The position numbers and the translations under genes are program-made. A stretch of 64,000 nucleotides of DNA from a bacterium M00.F.Ca.ET.205.01.1.1 (GTDB taxonomy: Bacteria > Pseudomonadota > Alphaproteobacteria > Rhizobiales > Rhizobiaceae): positions 462,956-526,955 of the forward strand of contig SRUQ01000002.1 of assembly GCA_004791255.1 (NCBI GenBank). The letters are read 5' to 3'. Shown in pieces: positions 9,488 to 17,448 of the stretch; within the stretch, counting starts at the first letter, position 1, and the number at the start of each line of letters is the position of its first letter. The notes below the pieces were generated by a model. It was not told the origin of the DNA. It made no database searches and worked only from the letters and a program-made list of their open reading frames with translations.

Positions 9488-11476
9488 CTACTCTGTCCGG
9501 CGAACCCCCAAAGAAGAATGGTTCATCGCTCCCACCACCGGCGCAAGAAGAATCGACAGTTCGCGGGAGCGGGAGTGAGCTGCGGGGTCGATCAGACTAG
9601 ACACGTCCTCCGCCGAAAGCGTTTTCTTCCGGAGTAAGGACTCGGCGATGCTTTCGAGTTCGCTCCGCCTCTCTTCAACGAGCGTCTTCGCGCGACGGAA
9701 TTCCGCGGCAAGGACGTTTTCCACCCGGGCCTGCAGGCCGCCGTTCATGTGCAGCGTCACGAGCAGTTCCTCCTCGCTTGCCCCCGACAGGAACGTGAAG
9801 CCTGCACCCAGCCCGTAAGCGGCTTCCACCTGCAGGGCGGTCACTGTGGCGATGTGAAGGTCAGAGCCTTTCCTTCCCCCTCCTCCAGCTGACCTCGAAC
9901 TGAACACGACCTCCTCGGCAGCCAGTCCTGCAAGCGCGACGGCGATCCGGCCGAGAAAGCCTGCCTTGGTCCGCTCCGGAAAGACCTGCTCGTCGAAAAG
10001 CGCCCCGCCTCCGCGTTGCGTGGACTCGCCTGACGAGTCGAAGGCGTCGATGATCTCTACGCTCCTGAAATCGCCGACGCCCAGCGTGAGGCCGACGACC
10101 ACGTGACCGGCCTCGTGGATCGCGTTTCGCCACAGCATGGCTTCAGGAAGAGGTACCAGCTCGGGCAACTCGGCGAGCAAGTCCGCGGTTTCGAGGTCGC
10201 GCCGCGCACGGCGCGCACGGCGACGGGCCTGCCGAGCAAGCTGCTCCAGAGCTGCCCCTGTCCAGCCGTTCGTGCGAGCGGCGACGGAAGTCAGGTCCAG
10301 AGCAGACGATGCCTCGGCCAGATGCCAGCCGAGAATTCCTTGTCGTCCCGCCATGTCCGGCAGCGGAATGATCACATGCCTGTCGAGGCGGCCCGGACGG
10401 CTCAGCGCCGCATCCAGCATATGGGGAAAGTTGGTCGCCCCAACCACGACGACGCCTTCTCGGCCACCGGATCCATCAAGGCATTCCAGCAGGCCATTGA
10501 CGACCTCGCGGCTGTACTGTGCGTTGTGCCCGGAGAAGGTCGTCCTGTCTCCAACGGAATCGATTTCGTCAATGAACACGATCGAGGGCGCGTTCTTCAT
10601 ACCTTCTGTGAACGCGCCTCTCATGGCCTTCAAAAGATCTCCCAGGTGGCCCATTGCCTGCCAGCGCGCCAGCGAACCCAACACAAGATGGACTCCGCAG
10701 GTTCGCGCTAGAGCCGCGGCAAACATCGTCTTGCCCGACCCCGGCGGCCCGCTGAGCAGGATTCCCCTGTCGACTTCCGACCACCCGATCTTGCCTGCGC
10801 GCCAGTCCTTCAAGTCGACGGCAAGCTCCCTTCCCCAGTCGGCAGCGGCGCCCAGTCCATGGAGATCGTCCAGTGTCGGTCCCTGTACTAAGCTCGACTT
10901 TGGAGCGGTCAGAGTAGCGCGAGCCGCTTGCAGGACCTTGTCCAGTGCCCTGCCCTTGCGCCAGATCGCCGCCAGAACATGCAGCGGGACCGTCGCCAGG
11001 AATGAGGCGTCCTCGTCGGACAGGATCTGACCGCGACAGAAACGGGCGGCCGCCTTGAGATATCGGGGCTGAATGGCCGGAAGCACCAGCACGGCATCTG
11101 CAACCGCGTCGACGTTTTCCGCGAGAAGGTCGCGGGAATGCGTGACGACGATAATGCGGTCGTTGGAACCCGCGATCCCGAGGAGGTCGAATCGTTCGGG
11201 CTTTTTCCGGCCCTCAGGTTTGACCGTCATGACGAGCGTCCGTTCGCGATCGTACACGCTTCTGCTGATGAGCGATTCCCCCTGGGCCGGGAATTTGCAC
11301 GCGCCCTCGTAAATCTCCACGTCCTCTTCCCCCGGTGCGATCAGGACGATCACGGCCGGTCCTCCCGACAGGAAGTCCCGTTGATGCCGGAGTGCACGCA
11401 TTACCGAGCAATAAGCGGCGAACCGCGTTGCGTTCGAGGCGAGCTTGATGCTCAGCGCTTTCGACATGCGTTTCAT
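9488..11476 (-). CDS. Soluble FtsH-like AAA+ ATPase with M41 zinc metalloprotease domain
   Basis: A 662-aa protein. Residues 1-165 are an N-terminal domain I do not recognise, without the two membrane helices of classical FtsH. An AAA+ module follows: Walker A GPPGSGKT at 243-250, Walker B FIDEID, and the SRPGR region with arginine finger. The M41-type peptidase has HEAGH at 454-458 as zinc site, a GRIAVALAGLAAEEV segment and a C-terminal helical part. Such enzymes unfold and degrade protein substrates using ATP; lack of membrane anchors suggests a cytosolic one. It lies 67 bp behind a TnsA-like gene and is followed by a small orphan gene, so the three probably form one transcript behind the LexA-type box. 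Substrate unknown. Confidence 0.88.
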   Translation of the reverse strand: MKRMSKALSIKLASNATRFAAYCSVMRALRHQRDFLSGGPAVIVLIAPGEEDVEIYEGACKFPAQGESLISRSVYDRERTLVMTVKPEGRKKPERFDLLGIAGSNDRIIVVTHSRDLLAENVDAVADAVLVLPAIQPRYLKAAARFCRGQILSDEDASFLATVPLHVLAAIWRKGRALDKVLQAARATLTAPKSSLVQGPTLDDLHGLGAAADWGRELAVDLKDWRAGKIGWSEVDRGILLSGPPGSGKTMFAAALARTCGVHLVLGSLARWQAMGHLGDLLKAMRGAFTEGMKNAPSIVFIDEIDSVGDRTTFSGHNAQYSREVVNGLLECLDGSGGREGVVVVGATNFPHMLDAALSRPGRLDRHVIIPLPDMAGRQGILGWHLAEASSALDLTSVAARTNGWTGAALEQLARQARRRARRARRDLETADLLAELPELVPLPEAMLWRNAIHEAGHVVVGLTLGVGDFRSVEIIDAFDSSGESTQRGGGALFDEQVFPERTKAGFLGRIAVALAGLAAEEVVFSSRSAGGGGRKGSDLHIATVTALQVEAAYGLGAGFTFLSGASEEELLVTLHMNGGLQARVENVLAAEFRRAKTLVEERRSELESIAESLLRKKTLSAEDVSSLIDPAAHSRSRELSILLAPVVGAMNHSSLGVRRTE

Positions 11477-11543
11477 TGGATGTCCTGACTTGATAGTTCC
11501 TGGCGCTCAGCGGCGCAGCAGCGATGGTGTTCGGAAGCCGCAT

Positions 11544-12155
11544 TCAGCCGCGAATGCGGCGAACGGCGGTCTCGGGTCCGATCCTGGCCTCATCGAGATC
11601 GATCTCGACGAAACGTCGCAGGACCAGCGACGAAAGCCCTGCTATCGGGACCGTCTCATGGAAGGCGGTCAGGCATTCGGCGACGGTGAGGGAGCCGTGC
11701 TCGTCCAATGCCGCCAGCACGCGGATCCGGTCGCCCAGCGGACAGTGCCAGCGGGCGTACCGAAGCAGGTCCATGGAATTGGCCAGCCTGTGCCCTGCAA
11801 GGATCGTCGATTGGACTTCATATCGATAGCCCGCCTCAGCGGCGGCATCCTCGATCCATGGCTCCAAACGACCGCTTTCCGGCACCGCATCGGCGATCGA
11901 AGTCCCCTCCTCCCTGACAACAAGGAAATCCGGAACGTGGCTGTAACCCGGTCGATGCAGGACGAGCGGGAGGCATGACCATTCGGCGACCTCCGGATCG
12001 ACATCGAGCAGGCATCCGAGGTATCGCGCGCTCTGGTTCTTGAACAGAGGCGCGCCGACGCAACGAACGGTTCCACGTGGATGAAAATGAAGACGCGCGG
12101 CATCGGCGCGGACTGACACGAGCTGGTCGGTTTCGATTTCAGGGTGGGCGGTCAC
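11544..12155 (-). CDS. TnsA-like nuclease-fold protein, catalytic residues apparently lost
   Basis: A 203-aa protein with a GTG start behind GGAG at good spacing. Residues 30-90 look like the N-terminal domain of TnsA-type endonucleases (SARYLGCLLDVDPEV, CLP, then VPDFLV), but the expected first glutamate is not obvious and the usual QxK/ExK strand is replaced by IADAV, so it may bind DNA without cutting. Residues 125-203 resemble a winged-helix tail (LGDRIRVLAALDEHGSLT...). I recall similar proteins in Rhizobiales but no assigned role. No tnsB or tnsC is adjacent; the Tn7-like genes at 36-42 kb are a separate locus. It is first gene of the operon with the FtsH-like protease. Confidence 0.6.
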   Translation of the reverse strand: MTAHPEIETDQLVSVRADAARLHFHPRGTVRCVGAPLFKNQSARYLGCLLDVDPEVAEWSCLPLVLHRPGYSHVPDFLVVREEGTSIADAVPESGRLEPWIEDAAAEAGYRYEVQSTILAGHRLANSMDLLRYARWHCPLGDRIRVLAALDEHGSLTVAECLTAFHETVPIAGLSSLVLRRFVEIDLDEARIGPETAVRRIRG

Positions 12156-12616
12156 GGGACGCTCCTACGCATACGCAAGAATGATCGGCCGCTGCTAGGT
12201 GCAGCGTCGGTGCGCGATCAGCGTATGAGGAGCGATGCCTGTTTCATGGTGGCGGGAACAAATATAGAACGAAATAGAAGGCGTCAACTGCCCGCTCTCG
12301 GGGCATGCTGGCAGCGTCCAGACGACGGTGAATCAACGAAACAAGTGACAGCAAGTCCTCAGCGTCCTCCTTCGACATCATTCAGTCTAAGCGTGCATCG
12401 TCCTGGTTTCCCTTATGGGCGACTTGTGCGACAGCGGGCGTTCGCTTCCGTGAGATCGGATACCGATGGGACAGTTCGATTTCTCGTGCGAGATCGGCCG
12501 AGAATTCTCGAATGGTATGAGGTTAATGAGGGGAACACCGATCAAGACTGGAACGGAAAGATCGAGTGCCCTTGGCCGTTGCTGACGGTCGGCGGCTTAT
12601 GAGCTAAGCTGCGGAC
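12156..12616. other. Regulatory intergenic region between divergent genes
   Basis: Holds the LexA-type box and an imperfect inverted repeat (12160-12176 with 12221-12234, CGCTCCT..CATACGC with a 3-nt bulge) in the leader of the leftward operon. The only long frame on the right strand is serine- and arginine-rich and not convincing as a gene. Confidence 0.5.
12256..12270 (-). promoter_or_regulatory. Putative LexA (SOS) box, alphaproteobacterial type
   Basis: On the minus strand it reads GTTCTATATTTGTTC, an exact match to the GTTC-N7-GTTC SOS box used by alphaproteobacterial LexA, with an AT-rich core. It lies 101 bp upstream of the GTG of the TnsA-like gene. By composition about one or two such matches are expected per 64 kb by chance, so the placement in a promoter region matters more than the match itself. 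Confidence 0.5.
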
Positions 12617-13312
12617 ATGACCACCCGCTTCCGAGCCGATCCAGTGCTACCCCGTGAGGTTCTTGACTTGGCAACGCGTCTGGGGGCGAGAGGCAGTGTC
12701 TCCGGTTCCTCGGTGACGCTGACGCAGTCGGGGACGATGCGTGACCAGCCGACGGCGCATCCGATGCGGTTCTCCGCGCGCCAAACCACAAGTCTGCGGC
12801 GTTGCGAATTTGAATGGCGGGCGTCGACCGGACCATTTGGCTGCATTTCTGTTGTAGACGCACTGAAAGGCGAAGGCGCCGAGATAGATGTGCGAATCTT
12901 TCACCTCTTCCGCGTTGCCAGCGCAAAAGGCGGGACAGCGCTCTTGAAGGGCGAGATCATGCGGTACCTGGCGGAACTCGCCTGGGCGCCCGATGCGATA
13001 CTTGGTAATCCTTCGCTCGATTGGACCGTAGTCGATAGCCAAGTTCTGCGAGTAAGAGCGGACAATGGCGATGCCAGCGGCGAAGTCGAGTTACGGCTGG
13101 ACGAGAGCGGCCGCATCGCATCCGTCATTGCGAAGGATCGTCCGCGCAAGGAGGGCGATGTCTTTGTCGAGCGGCCCTGGCTTGGCCAATTCTTCGACTA
13201 CAAGGAGTTCCAGGGACGGTTGCTGCCGACCCTGGGTGAAGTCGGCTGGGTCCTGGACGGACAAACCTTCGTCGCTTGGCGGGGAAACCTCCTGAGCTGG
13301 GCGATCGCCTGA
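12617..13312 (+). CDS. DUF6920-like family protein
   Basis: A 231-aa protein matching the pattern I know for the DUF6920/DUF6544-type family: FEWRAS..GPFGCISVVDALKGEG, then KGEIMRYLAELAWAPDAILGNPSLDW in the middle, and an acidic, DRPR-containing C-terminal half ending with a strand-rich domain. No signal peptide or membrane segment is seen. Members have no established function. Only a weak ribosome site precedes the ATG. It is monocistronic as far as can be seen and sits at the border between the accessory region and the nor cluster. Confidence 0.7.
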   Translation: MTTRFRADPVLPREVLDLATRLGARGSVSGSSVTLTQSGTMRDQPTAHPMRFSARQTTSLRRCEFEWRASTGPFGCISVVDALKGEGAEIDVRIFHLFRVASAKGGTALLKGEIMRYLAELAWAPDAILGNPSLDWTVVDSQVLRVRADNGDASGEVELRLDESGRIASVIAKDRPRKEGDVFVERPWLGQFFDYKEFQGRLLPTLGEVGWVLDGQTFVAWRGNLLSWAIA

Positions 13313-13507
13313 ACCGCGACTCAGTCCTATATCACCCGACACCTTGGAAATGGGTCTCGCATGTTTAAGATCGGCGAAGAGGCCGAGCATCTCGGGAATG
13401 TCCTGCGTTGGTCCGCAGATGTCACCGGCAAGCAGCCCGACTGTCGAAAATCCGCTGGGTATTGAGGGAAAGGGACAGCCTCGCCGTCCGATTGAGGTTC
13501 GGCATTC

Positions 13508-13663
13508 CTACTGGTTGAAGAAAAGCACTGCCGCGATCGCGATCGAGACGAGGATCGCGGATGCTGCCCCCGTGCGTTGGAGGACGCCGATGCGGTAGAG
13601 CAGCAGCGCGAAGCCGACGATGATCGGCGCAGTGACGGAAAGGCCAATTTGAGCGCTGCTCAT
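13508..13663 (-). CDS. Small membrane protein divergent from norE
   Basis: A 51-aa protein with two hydrophobic helices (about 8-24 and 32-48) joined by a short RIGVLQRTG loop. The ATG at 13663 is chosen over upstream in-frame ATGs because GGAG lies six bases before it. It reads divergently from norE, and the NnrR-type box between them is centred about 68 bp from its ATG, which would place a start of transcription 26 bp before the gene. Its position suggests co-regulation with nitric oxide reduction; function unknown. Confidence 0.55.
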   Translation of the reverse strand: MSSAQIGLSVTAPIIVGFALLLYRIGVLQRTGAASAILVSIAIAAVLFFNQ

Positions 13664-13723
13664 TGCTGACTCCATGGGCTGACGGCGTTCACCGAAATCC
13701 TGCAGATTTTCATGCGCGCTTCC

Positions 13724-13737
13724 TTGCGCAAGCGCAA
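13724..13737. promoter_or_regulatory. NnrR-type (CRP/FNR family) box
   Basis: TTGCG-CAAG-CGCAA, a perfect palindrome of the TTGCG-N4-CGCAA type recognised by NnrR, the NO-responsive CRP/FNR-family activator of nor and nir genes in rhizobia and Rhodobacter. The centre is only about 40 bp from the norE ATG but about 68 bp from the ATG of the divergent small gene, so the standard -41.5 geometry fits the leftward gene better. Confidence 0.75.
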
Positions 13738-13770
13738 AGAAGCCGCGCGAGCGCATGCGTAAGAGGCGAC

Positions 13771-14325
13771 ATGGACATAATGGTTTCGACTGCGCCGGAC
13801 GAAGAATCTCTGGATGCCGGTGATTTCCTACTCTGGATATTGGTGTGGAGCGAACTGGCCGCATTCGGCGTCATGCTTATCGCCTTCATGGTCACCAGCA
13901 TCGTGCAGGCGGACGAGTTCGCAGCAGCGCGACAGCATCTCGATCCATCGATTGCCGCGCTAAACACGGCGGTTCTCCTCACCAGCGGCTGGCAGGCTGC
14001 GCGCGCGGCCCGGCCGGGTGTGCCACGAAAGGGGTCGCGCAGTGCCCTCATCTTGGCGGCCCTGCTCGGCTTTCTGTTCGTCGCAGTCAAGCTGTTTGAA
14101 TACAGCGGGGAAGTCGGGCACGCCAGCGATGAGGGCTATGGAGCGTTCTTCGAGCTGTACTTTCTCCTCACCGGATTTCACCTCCTGCACGTGCTCTTCG
14201 GCGCGTTCGTGTTGCTCCTGGTCAGTTGGCGGGCGGAACGGTCGAACGTGCTTCTCATCACCACGCTCTGGCACGTGTTCGATCTGATCTGGATCGTCAT
14301 GTTCCCGCTCGTCTATCTGGCGTGA
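13771..14325 (+). CDS. norE: NorE, cytochrome c oxidase subunit III-like protein
   Basis: A 184-aa integral membrane protein with about five hydrophobic helices, of the heme-copper oxidase subunit III family (motifs YFLLTGFHLLHVLFGA and LWHVFDLIWIVMFPLVYL near the C-terminus). It accompanies the cNOR genes; NorE is not part of the catalytic NorCB complex but supports NO reductase activity. The ATG at 13771 follows AAGAGG; an in-frame ATG three codons later is an alternative and would fit better with the nearby NnrR box. It is first of norE-norF-norC-norB-norQ-norD, all rightward. Confidence 0.85.
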   Translation: MDIMVSTAPDEESLDAGDFLLWILVWSELAAFGVMLIAFMVTSIVQADEFAAARQHLDPSIAALNTAVLLTSGWQAARAARPGVPRKGSRSALILAALLGFLFVAVKLFEYSGEVGHASDEGYGAFFELYFLLTGFHLLHVLFGAFVLLLVSWRAERSNVLLITTLWHVFDLIWIVMFPLVYLA

Positions 14326-14330
14326 CCGGC

Positions 14331-14606
14331 ATGGCTCGCGGCGCCCGCAAGCAGCTTCTGCGTTCCTGGCTCTCGCTTCTTGCACTCACTAGCGCAAGCG
14401 CCCTGGCGGTGCGCTTCGCTAGTAATGCGGCGGGGCTGGCGCTCGTCCTCAGTTTTGCGACGTTCAAGGGCCGCCTCGTGGTCCTGCATTTCATGGGCCT
14501 GCGAGAAGACATAACAATGCGCCGCGCCCTCATTGGCTGGTGCATGATCCTCACCGTTGCCGCGGCGGCTAAGACCATCCTCGCCGCGGCAGCCGCCGCC
14601 GGCTGA
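14331..14606 (+). CDS. norF: NorF-like small membrane protein
   Basis: A 91-aa protein starting five bases after norE, with three hydrophobic stretches and the pattern FATFKGRLVVLHFMGLRE typical of the NorF / cytochrome c oxidase subunit IV-like family. NorF is needed with NorE for full NO reductase activity in Paracoccus. The alanine-rich C-terminus is slightly unusual. Identification rests on position and pattern. Confidence 0.75.
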   Translation: MARGARKQLLRSWLSLLALTSASALAVRFASNAAGLALVLSFATFKGRLVVLHFMGLREDITMRRALIGWCMILTVAAAAKTILAAAAAAG

Positions 14607-14615
14607 GCCATTTGT

Positions 14616-14629
14616 TTGTCAAATCGCAA
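14616..14629 (+). promoter_or_regulatory. NnrR/FNR-type box upstream of norC
   Basis: TTGTC-AAAT-CGCAA: the right half-site is perfect for NnrR, the left keeps TTG. With the usual -41.5 geometry transcription would begin near 14664, 78 bp before the norC ATG, so norCBQD probably has its own promoter inside the norEFCBQD run. Confidence 0.6.
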
Positions 14630-14741
14630 AGAAGACTTCTCTCGGGATCTTAGAAGGTTCCGATCCGGCGCGGCCGGTGTGCGGGATGAATCGGTTCGGG
14701 CCATTCCGTGCTGGCGGGACTCTGACTGGAAAGGATCGGTG

Positions 14742-15194
14742 ATGGCAGAACGCCTCACAAAAACGGGAGCTCGAAACGTCTTCTACGGCGGCTCGCTCTT
14801 CTTCTTCGCAATCTTTGTAGGGCTCACAGCCCATAGTCATTTTTACATGCGCACCACCTCGACCGACGAGTCGACGCTGACGGCCTCAGTCGCGCGTGGC
14901 AAGCACATCTGGGAGAAGAACTCCTGCATCAACTGTCACACGATCCTTGGTGAAGGGGCCTATTTCGCGCCTGAACTCGGCAATGTGTGGAAGCGCTTCG
15001 GCGGCGCGACGGATCCTGCAGGAGCCCGCGAAACGTTCAAGGCCTGGATGGCTGCCCAGCCCTCGGGGATCGAGGGGCGCCGGCAGATGCCGCAGTTCAA
15101 CTTGGGTGACCAGGAGCTGAACGACCTCGCCGACTTCCTTGAGTGGACGAGCCGCATCAAAACGCAGAACTGGCCGCCAAACGATGCGGGCTGA
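14742..15194 (+). CDS. norC: NorC, cytochrome c subunit of nitric oxide reductase
   Basis: A 150-aa membrane-anchored cytochrome c: one N-terminal helix (about 14-34), then a periplasmic heme c domain with CINCH (C62, C65, H66) and the methionine ligand region RRQMPQFN. It passes electrons from periplasmic cytochrome c or azurin to NorB in the reduction of NO to N2O. The start is taken at MAERLTK, the normal NorC N-terminus, although the frame is open further upstream. It is followed 17 bp later by norB. Confidence 0.95.
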   Translation: MAERLTKTGARNVFYGGSLFFFAIFVGLTAHSHFYMRTTSTDESTLTASVARGKHIWEKNSCINCHTILGEGAYFAPELGNVWKRFGGATDPAGARETFKAWMAAQPSGIEGRRQMPQFNLGDQELNDLADFLEWTSRIKTQNWPPNDAG

Positions 15195-15211
15195 CGCCTT
15201 AGGAGAGAGAG

Positions 15212-16558
15212 ATGAAATATAAAACGCAAAAGGTCGCTATGACCTATTTCTACGGCGCGCTTGTCCTGTTCCTGGCGCAACTCGCCTTCGGCGTGCTTGC
15301 AGGCACCGTCTATGTCATGCCCAATACGCTGTCCGTGATCTTGCCGTTCAACATCATAAGGATGATTCATACGAACGCTCTTATCGTATGGCTGCTGATG
15401 GGCTTCATGGGCGCAACCTACTACCTGCTGCCCGAGGAGACCGAGACCGAGCTGTTCAGTCCTAAGTTGGCCATCGTTCAGTTCTGGACCTTCTTCATTG
15501 CGGCGGGGATAACCGTCGTCGGCTACATGTTCAAAATCCACGAGGGACGCGAGTTTCTCGAACAGCCCTTCGCCATCAAGGTGGGTATCGTTCTCGTCGT
15601 TCTGATGTTCCTGTTCAACATCACTATGACGGCACTCAAGGGCCGCAAAACCACGATCACAAATATCCTGCTGTTCGGTCTCTGGGCGCTGGCGATTTTC
15701 TTCCTGTTCTCCTTCTACAACCCCTCCAACCTCGCGCTCGACAAGATGTACTGGTGGTATGTCATCCATCTCTGGGTGGAAGGCGTATGGGAATTGATTC
15801 TGGCATCGATACTCGCCTTCCTCATGATCAAGCTCAACGGCATCGATCGCGAGGTGGTCGAGAAGTGGCTCTACGTGATCGTCGGTCTGGCATTGTTCTC
15901 GGGTATCCTTGGCACCGGCCATCACTATTACTGGATCGGCGCACCCAGTTATTGGCAGTGGATCGGCTCACTCTTCTCGACGCTTGAGGTAGCCCCCTTC
16001 TTCTCGATGGTGGTTTTCACGTTCCGCATGACGTGGAAGGCAGGACGCAATCACCCCAACAAGGCGGCCCTCTTGTGGTCCATCGGCTGCTCCGTCATGG
16101 CGTTCTTCGGCGCAGGCGTCTGGGGCTTCCTGCATACGCTGTCTTGGGTGAACTATTACACTCATGGCACCCAGGTGACGGCCGCCCACGGGCATCTCGC
16201 CTTCTTCGGCGCGTATGTAATGCTCAACCTGGCGATGATGGCTTATGCCATTCCCGAGATCCGCGGTCGCGCGCCCTACAACCAATGGCTCTCGATAGTC
16301 AGCTTCTGGATGATGGTCACGGCCATGTCGGTCATGACCTTCGCCCTGACATTCGCAGGCGTTGTCCAGGTCCATCTCCAGCGCGTGCTGGGCGAGAGCT
16401 ACATGGACGTGCAGGACCAACTCGCTCTCTTTTATTGGGTCCGCCTCGGCTCCGGCGTCTTCGTGGTCATCTCGGCGCTGATGTTCACCTGGGCGGTGCT
16501 GGTGCCCGGACGCGAGCGCAGCGAGAAGCCGGCTCGCGTCTTGCAAGCCGCCGAGTAA
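15212..16558 (+). CDS. norB: NorB, catalytic subunit of nitric oxide reductase
   Basis: A 448-aa heme-copper-oxidase-family protein with about 12 membrane helices and the expected histidine ligands (HTNALIVW, GTGHHYYWIG, HTLSWVNYYTHGTQVTAAHGH). It reduces two NO to N2O at a heme b3/FeB centre using electrons from NorC, without proton pumping. Length is typical of the short, cytochrome c-dependent cNOR type; the qNOR N-terminal extension is absent. AGGAGAG precedes the ATG at ideal distance. Confidence 0.97.
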   Translation: MKYKTQKVAMTYFYGALVLFLAQLAFGVLAGTVYVMPNTLSVILPFNIIRMIHTNALIVWLLMGFMGATYYLLPEETETELFSPKLAIVQFWTFFIAAGITVVGYMFKIHEGREFLEQPFAIKVGIVLVVLMFLFNITMTALKGRKTTITNILLFGLWALAIFFLFSFYNPSNLALDKMYWWYVIHLWVEGVWELILASILAFLMIKLNGIDREVVEKWLYVIVGLALFSGILGTGHHYYWIGAPSYWQWIGSLFSTLEVAPFFSMVVFTFRMTWKAGRNHPNKAALLWSIGCSVMAFFGAGVWGFLHTLSWVNYYTHGTQVTAAHGHLAFFGAYVMLNLAMMAYAIPEIRGRAPYNQWLSIVSFWMMVTAMSVMTFALTFAGVVQVHLQRVLGESYMDVQDQLALFYWVRLGSGVFVVISALMFTWAVLVPGRERSEKPARVLQAAE

Positions 16559-16626
16559 CGACAAATGCGTGGCCCGGAACCGCCCGGGCCACGCGCCTGA
16601 CAATTGCGCCCTCCTCGGAGTTCCCC

Positions 16627-17439
16627 ATGACCATCGCTTTGCCGAATATCCGCCCCGTTCCGGACAGGGCCGCCTACTACAGCCCGTCGGGCAACGAGTG
16701 CCGCCTGTTCGAACACGCCTGGGCGCGTCGGCTGCCGCTGCTGCTCAAAGGTCCAACGGGCTGCGGCAAGACCCGGTTCGTCAGTCACATGGCCGCAAGG
16801 CTCGGCCTGCCGCTTTCGACCGTATCCTGCCACGACGACCTCGCAGCAGCCGATCTCACCGGGCGCTATTTGCTGATGGGCGGTGATACGGTGTGGGTCG
16901 ACGGGCCACTTACCCGTGCCGTGCGCCAGGGCGGCATCTGCTACCTCGATGAGATCGTTGAGGCGCGCAAGGACGTCGCCGTGGTATTGCATCCTCTTAC
17001 TGACGACCGCCGAATCCTGCCCCTGGAGCGCACTGGCGAGCAACTGGTCGCTCCGGCCAGCTTCATGCTCGTCGTGTCCTACAATCCCGGCTACCAGAAT
17101 CTGCTGAAGAGCCTGAAGCCGAGCACCCGCCAGCGTTTCATCGCCATCGAATTCGACTTCCTGCCCAAGGCTGAGGAGATCACCGTCGTTTCCGCTGAAA
17201 GCGGACTCGCCGAAGGGCAGGTGGCGCCGTTGGTTGAGCTCGCGCGGCGGATCCGCGCCCTCAAGGGCCATGATATCGAGGAGGGCGCGTCGACCCGCTT
17301 GCTTGTCTATTGCGCAAGCCTCGTTGACGCCGGCGTGCCCGTGCGGGAGGCAGTGCTCGCTGCGCTGATCGAGCCGCTGACGGACGAACCGGATGTGAAG
17401 ACGGCTCTGATCGAGCTTGCCGGCTCCCTGATCCGTTGA
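16627..17439 (+). CDS. norQ: NorQ, MoxR-type AAA+ ATPase
   Basis: A 270-aa AAA+ protein of the NorQ/CbbQ group: Walker A GPTGCGKT at 42-49, Walker B CYLDEI, and PGYQNLLKSLKPSTRQRF as the sensor/arginine-finger region. Together with NorD it inserts the non-heme iron (FeB) into NorB or remodels the complex. The ATG at 16627 follows GGAG; the open frame extends far upstream through norB in another register and that part is spurious. It lies 9 bp before norD. Confidence 0.93.
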   Translation: MTIALPNIRPVPDRAAYYSPSGNECRLFEHAWARRLPLLLKGPTGCGKTRFVSHMAARLGLPLSTVSCHDDLAAADLTGRYLLMGGDTVWVDGPLTRAVRQGGICYLDEIVEARKDVAVVLHPLTDDRRILPLERTGEQLVAPASFMLVVSYNPGYQNLLKSLKPSTRQRFIAIEFDFLPKAEEITVVSAESGLAEGQVAPLVELARRIRALKGHDIEEGASTRLLVYCASLVDAGVPVREAVLAALIEPLTDEPDVKTALIELAGSLIR

Positions 17440-17448
17440 CGCAGAACC

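Noticed and set aside
12144..12602. 152-codon rightward frame in the LexA-box region
   Set aside because: Overlaps the leader of the leftward operon; mixed composition and no ribosome site. The last 30 residues look slightly protein-like but are not enough.
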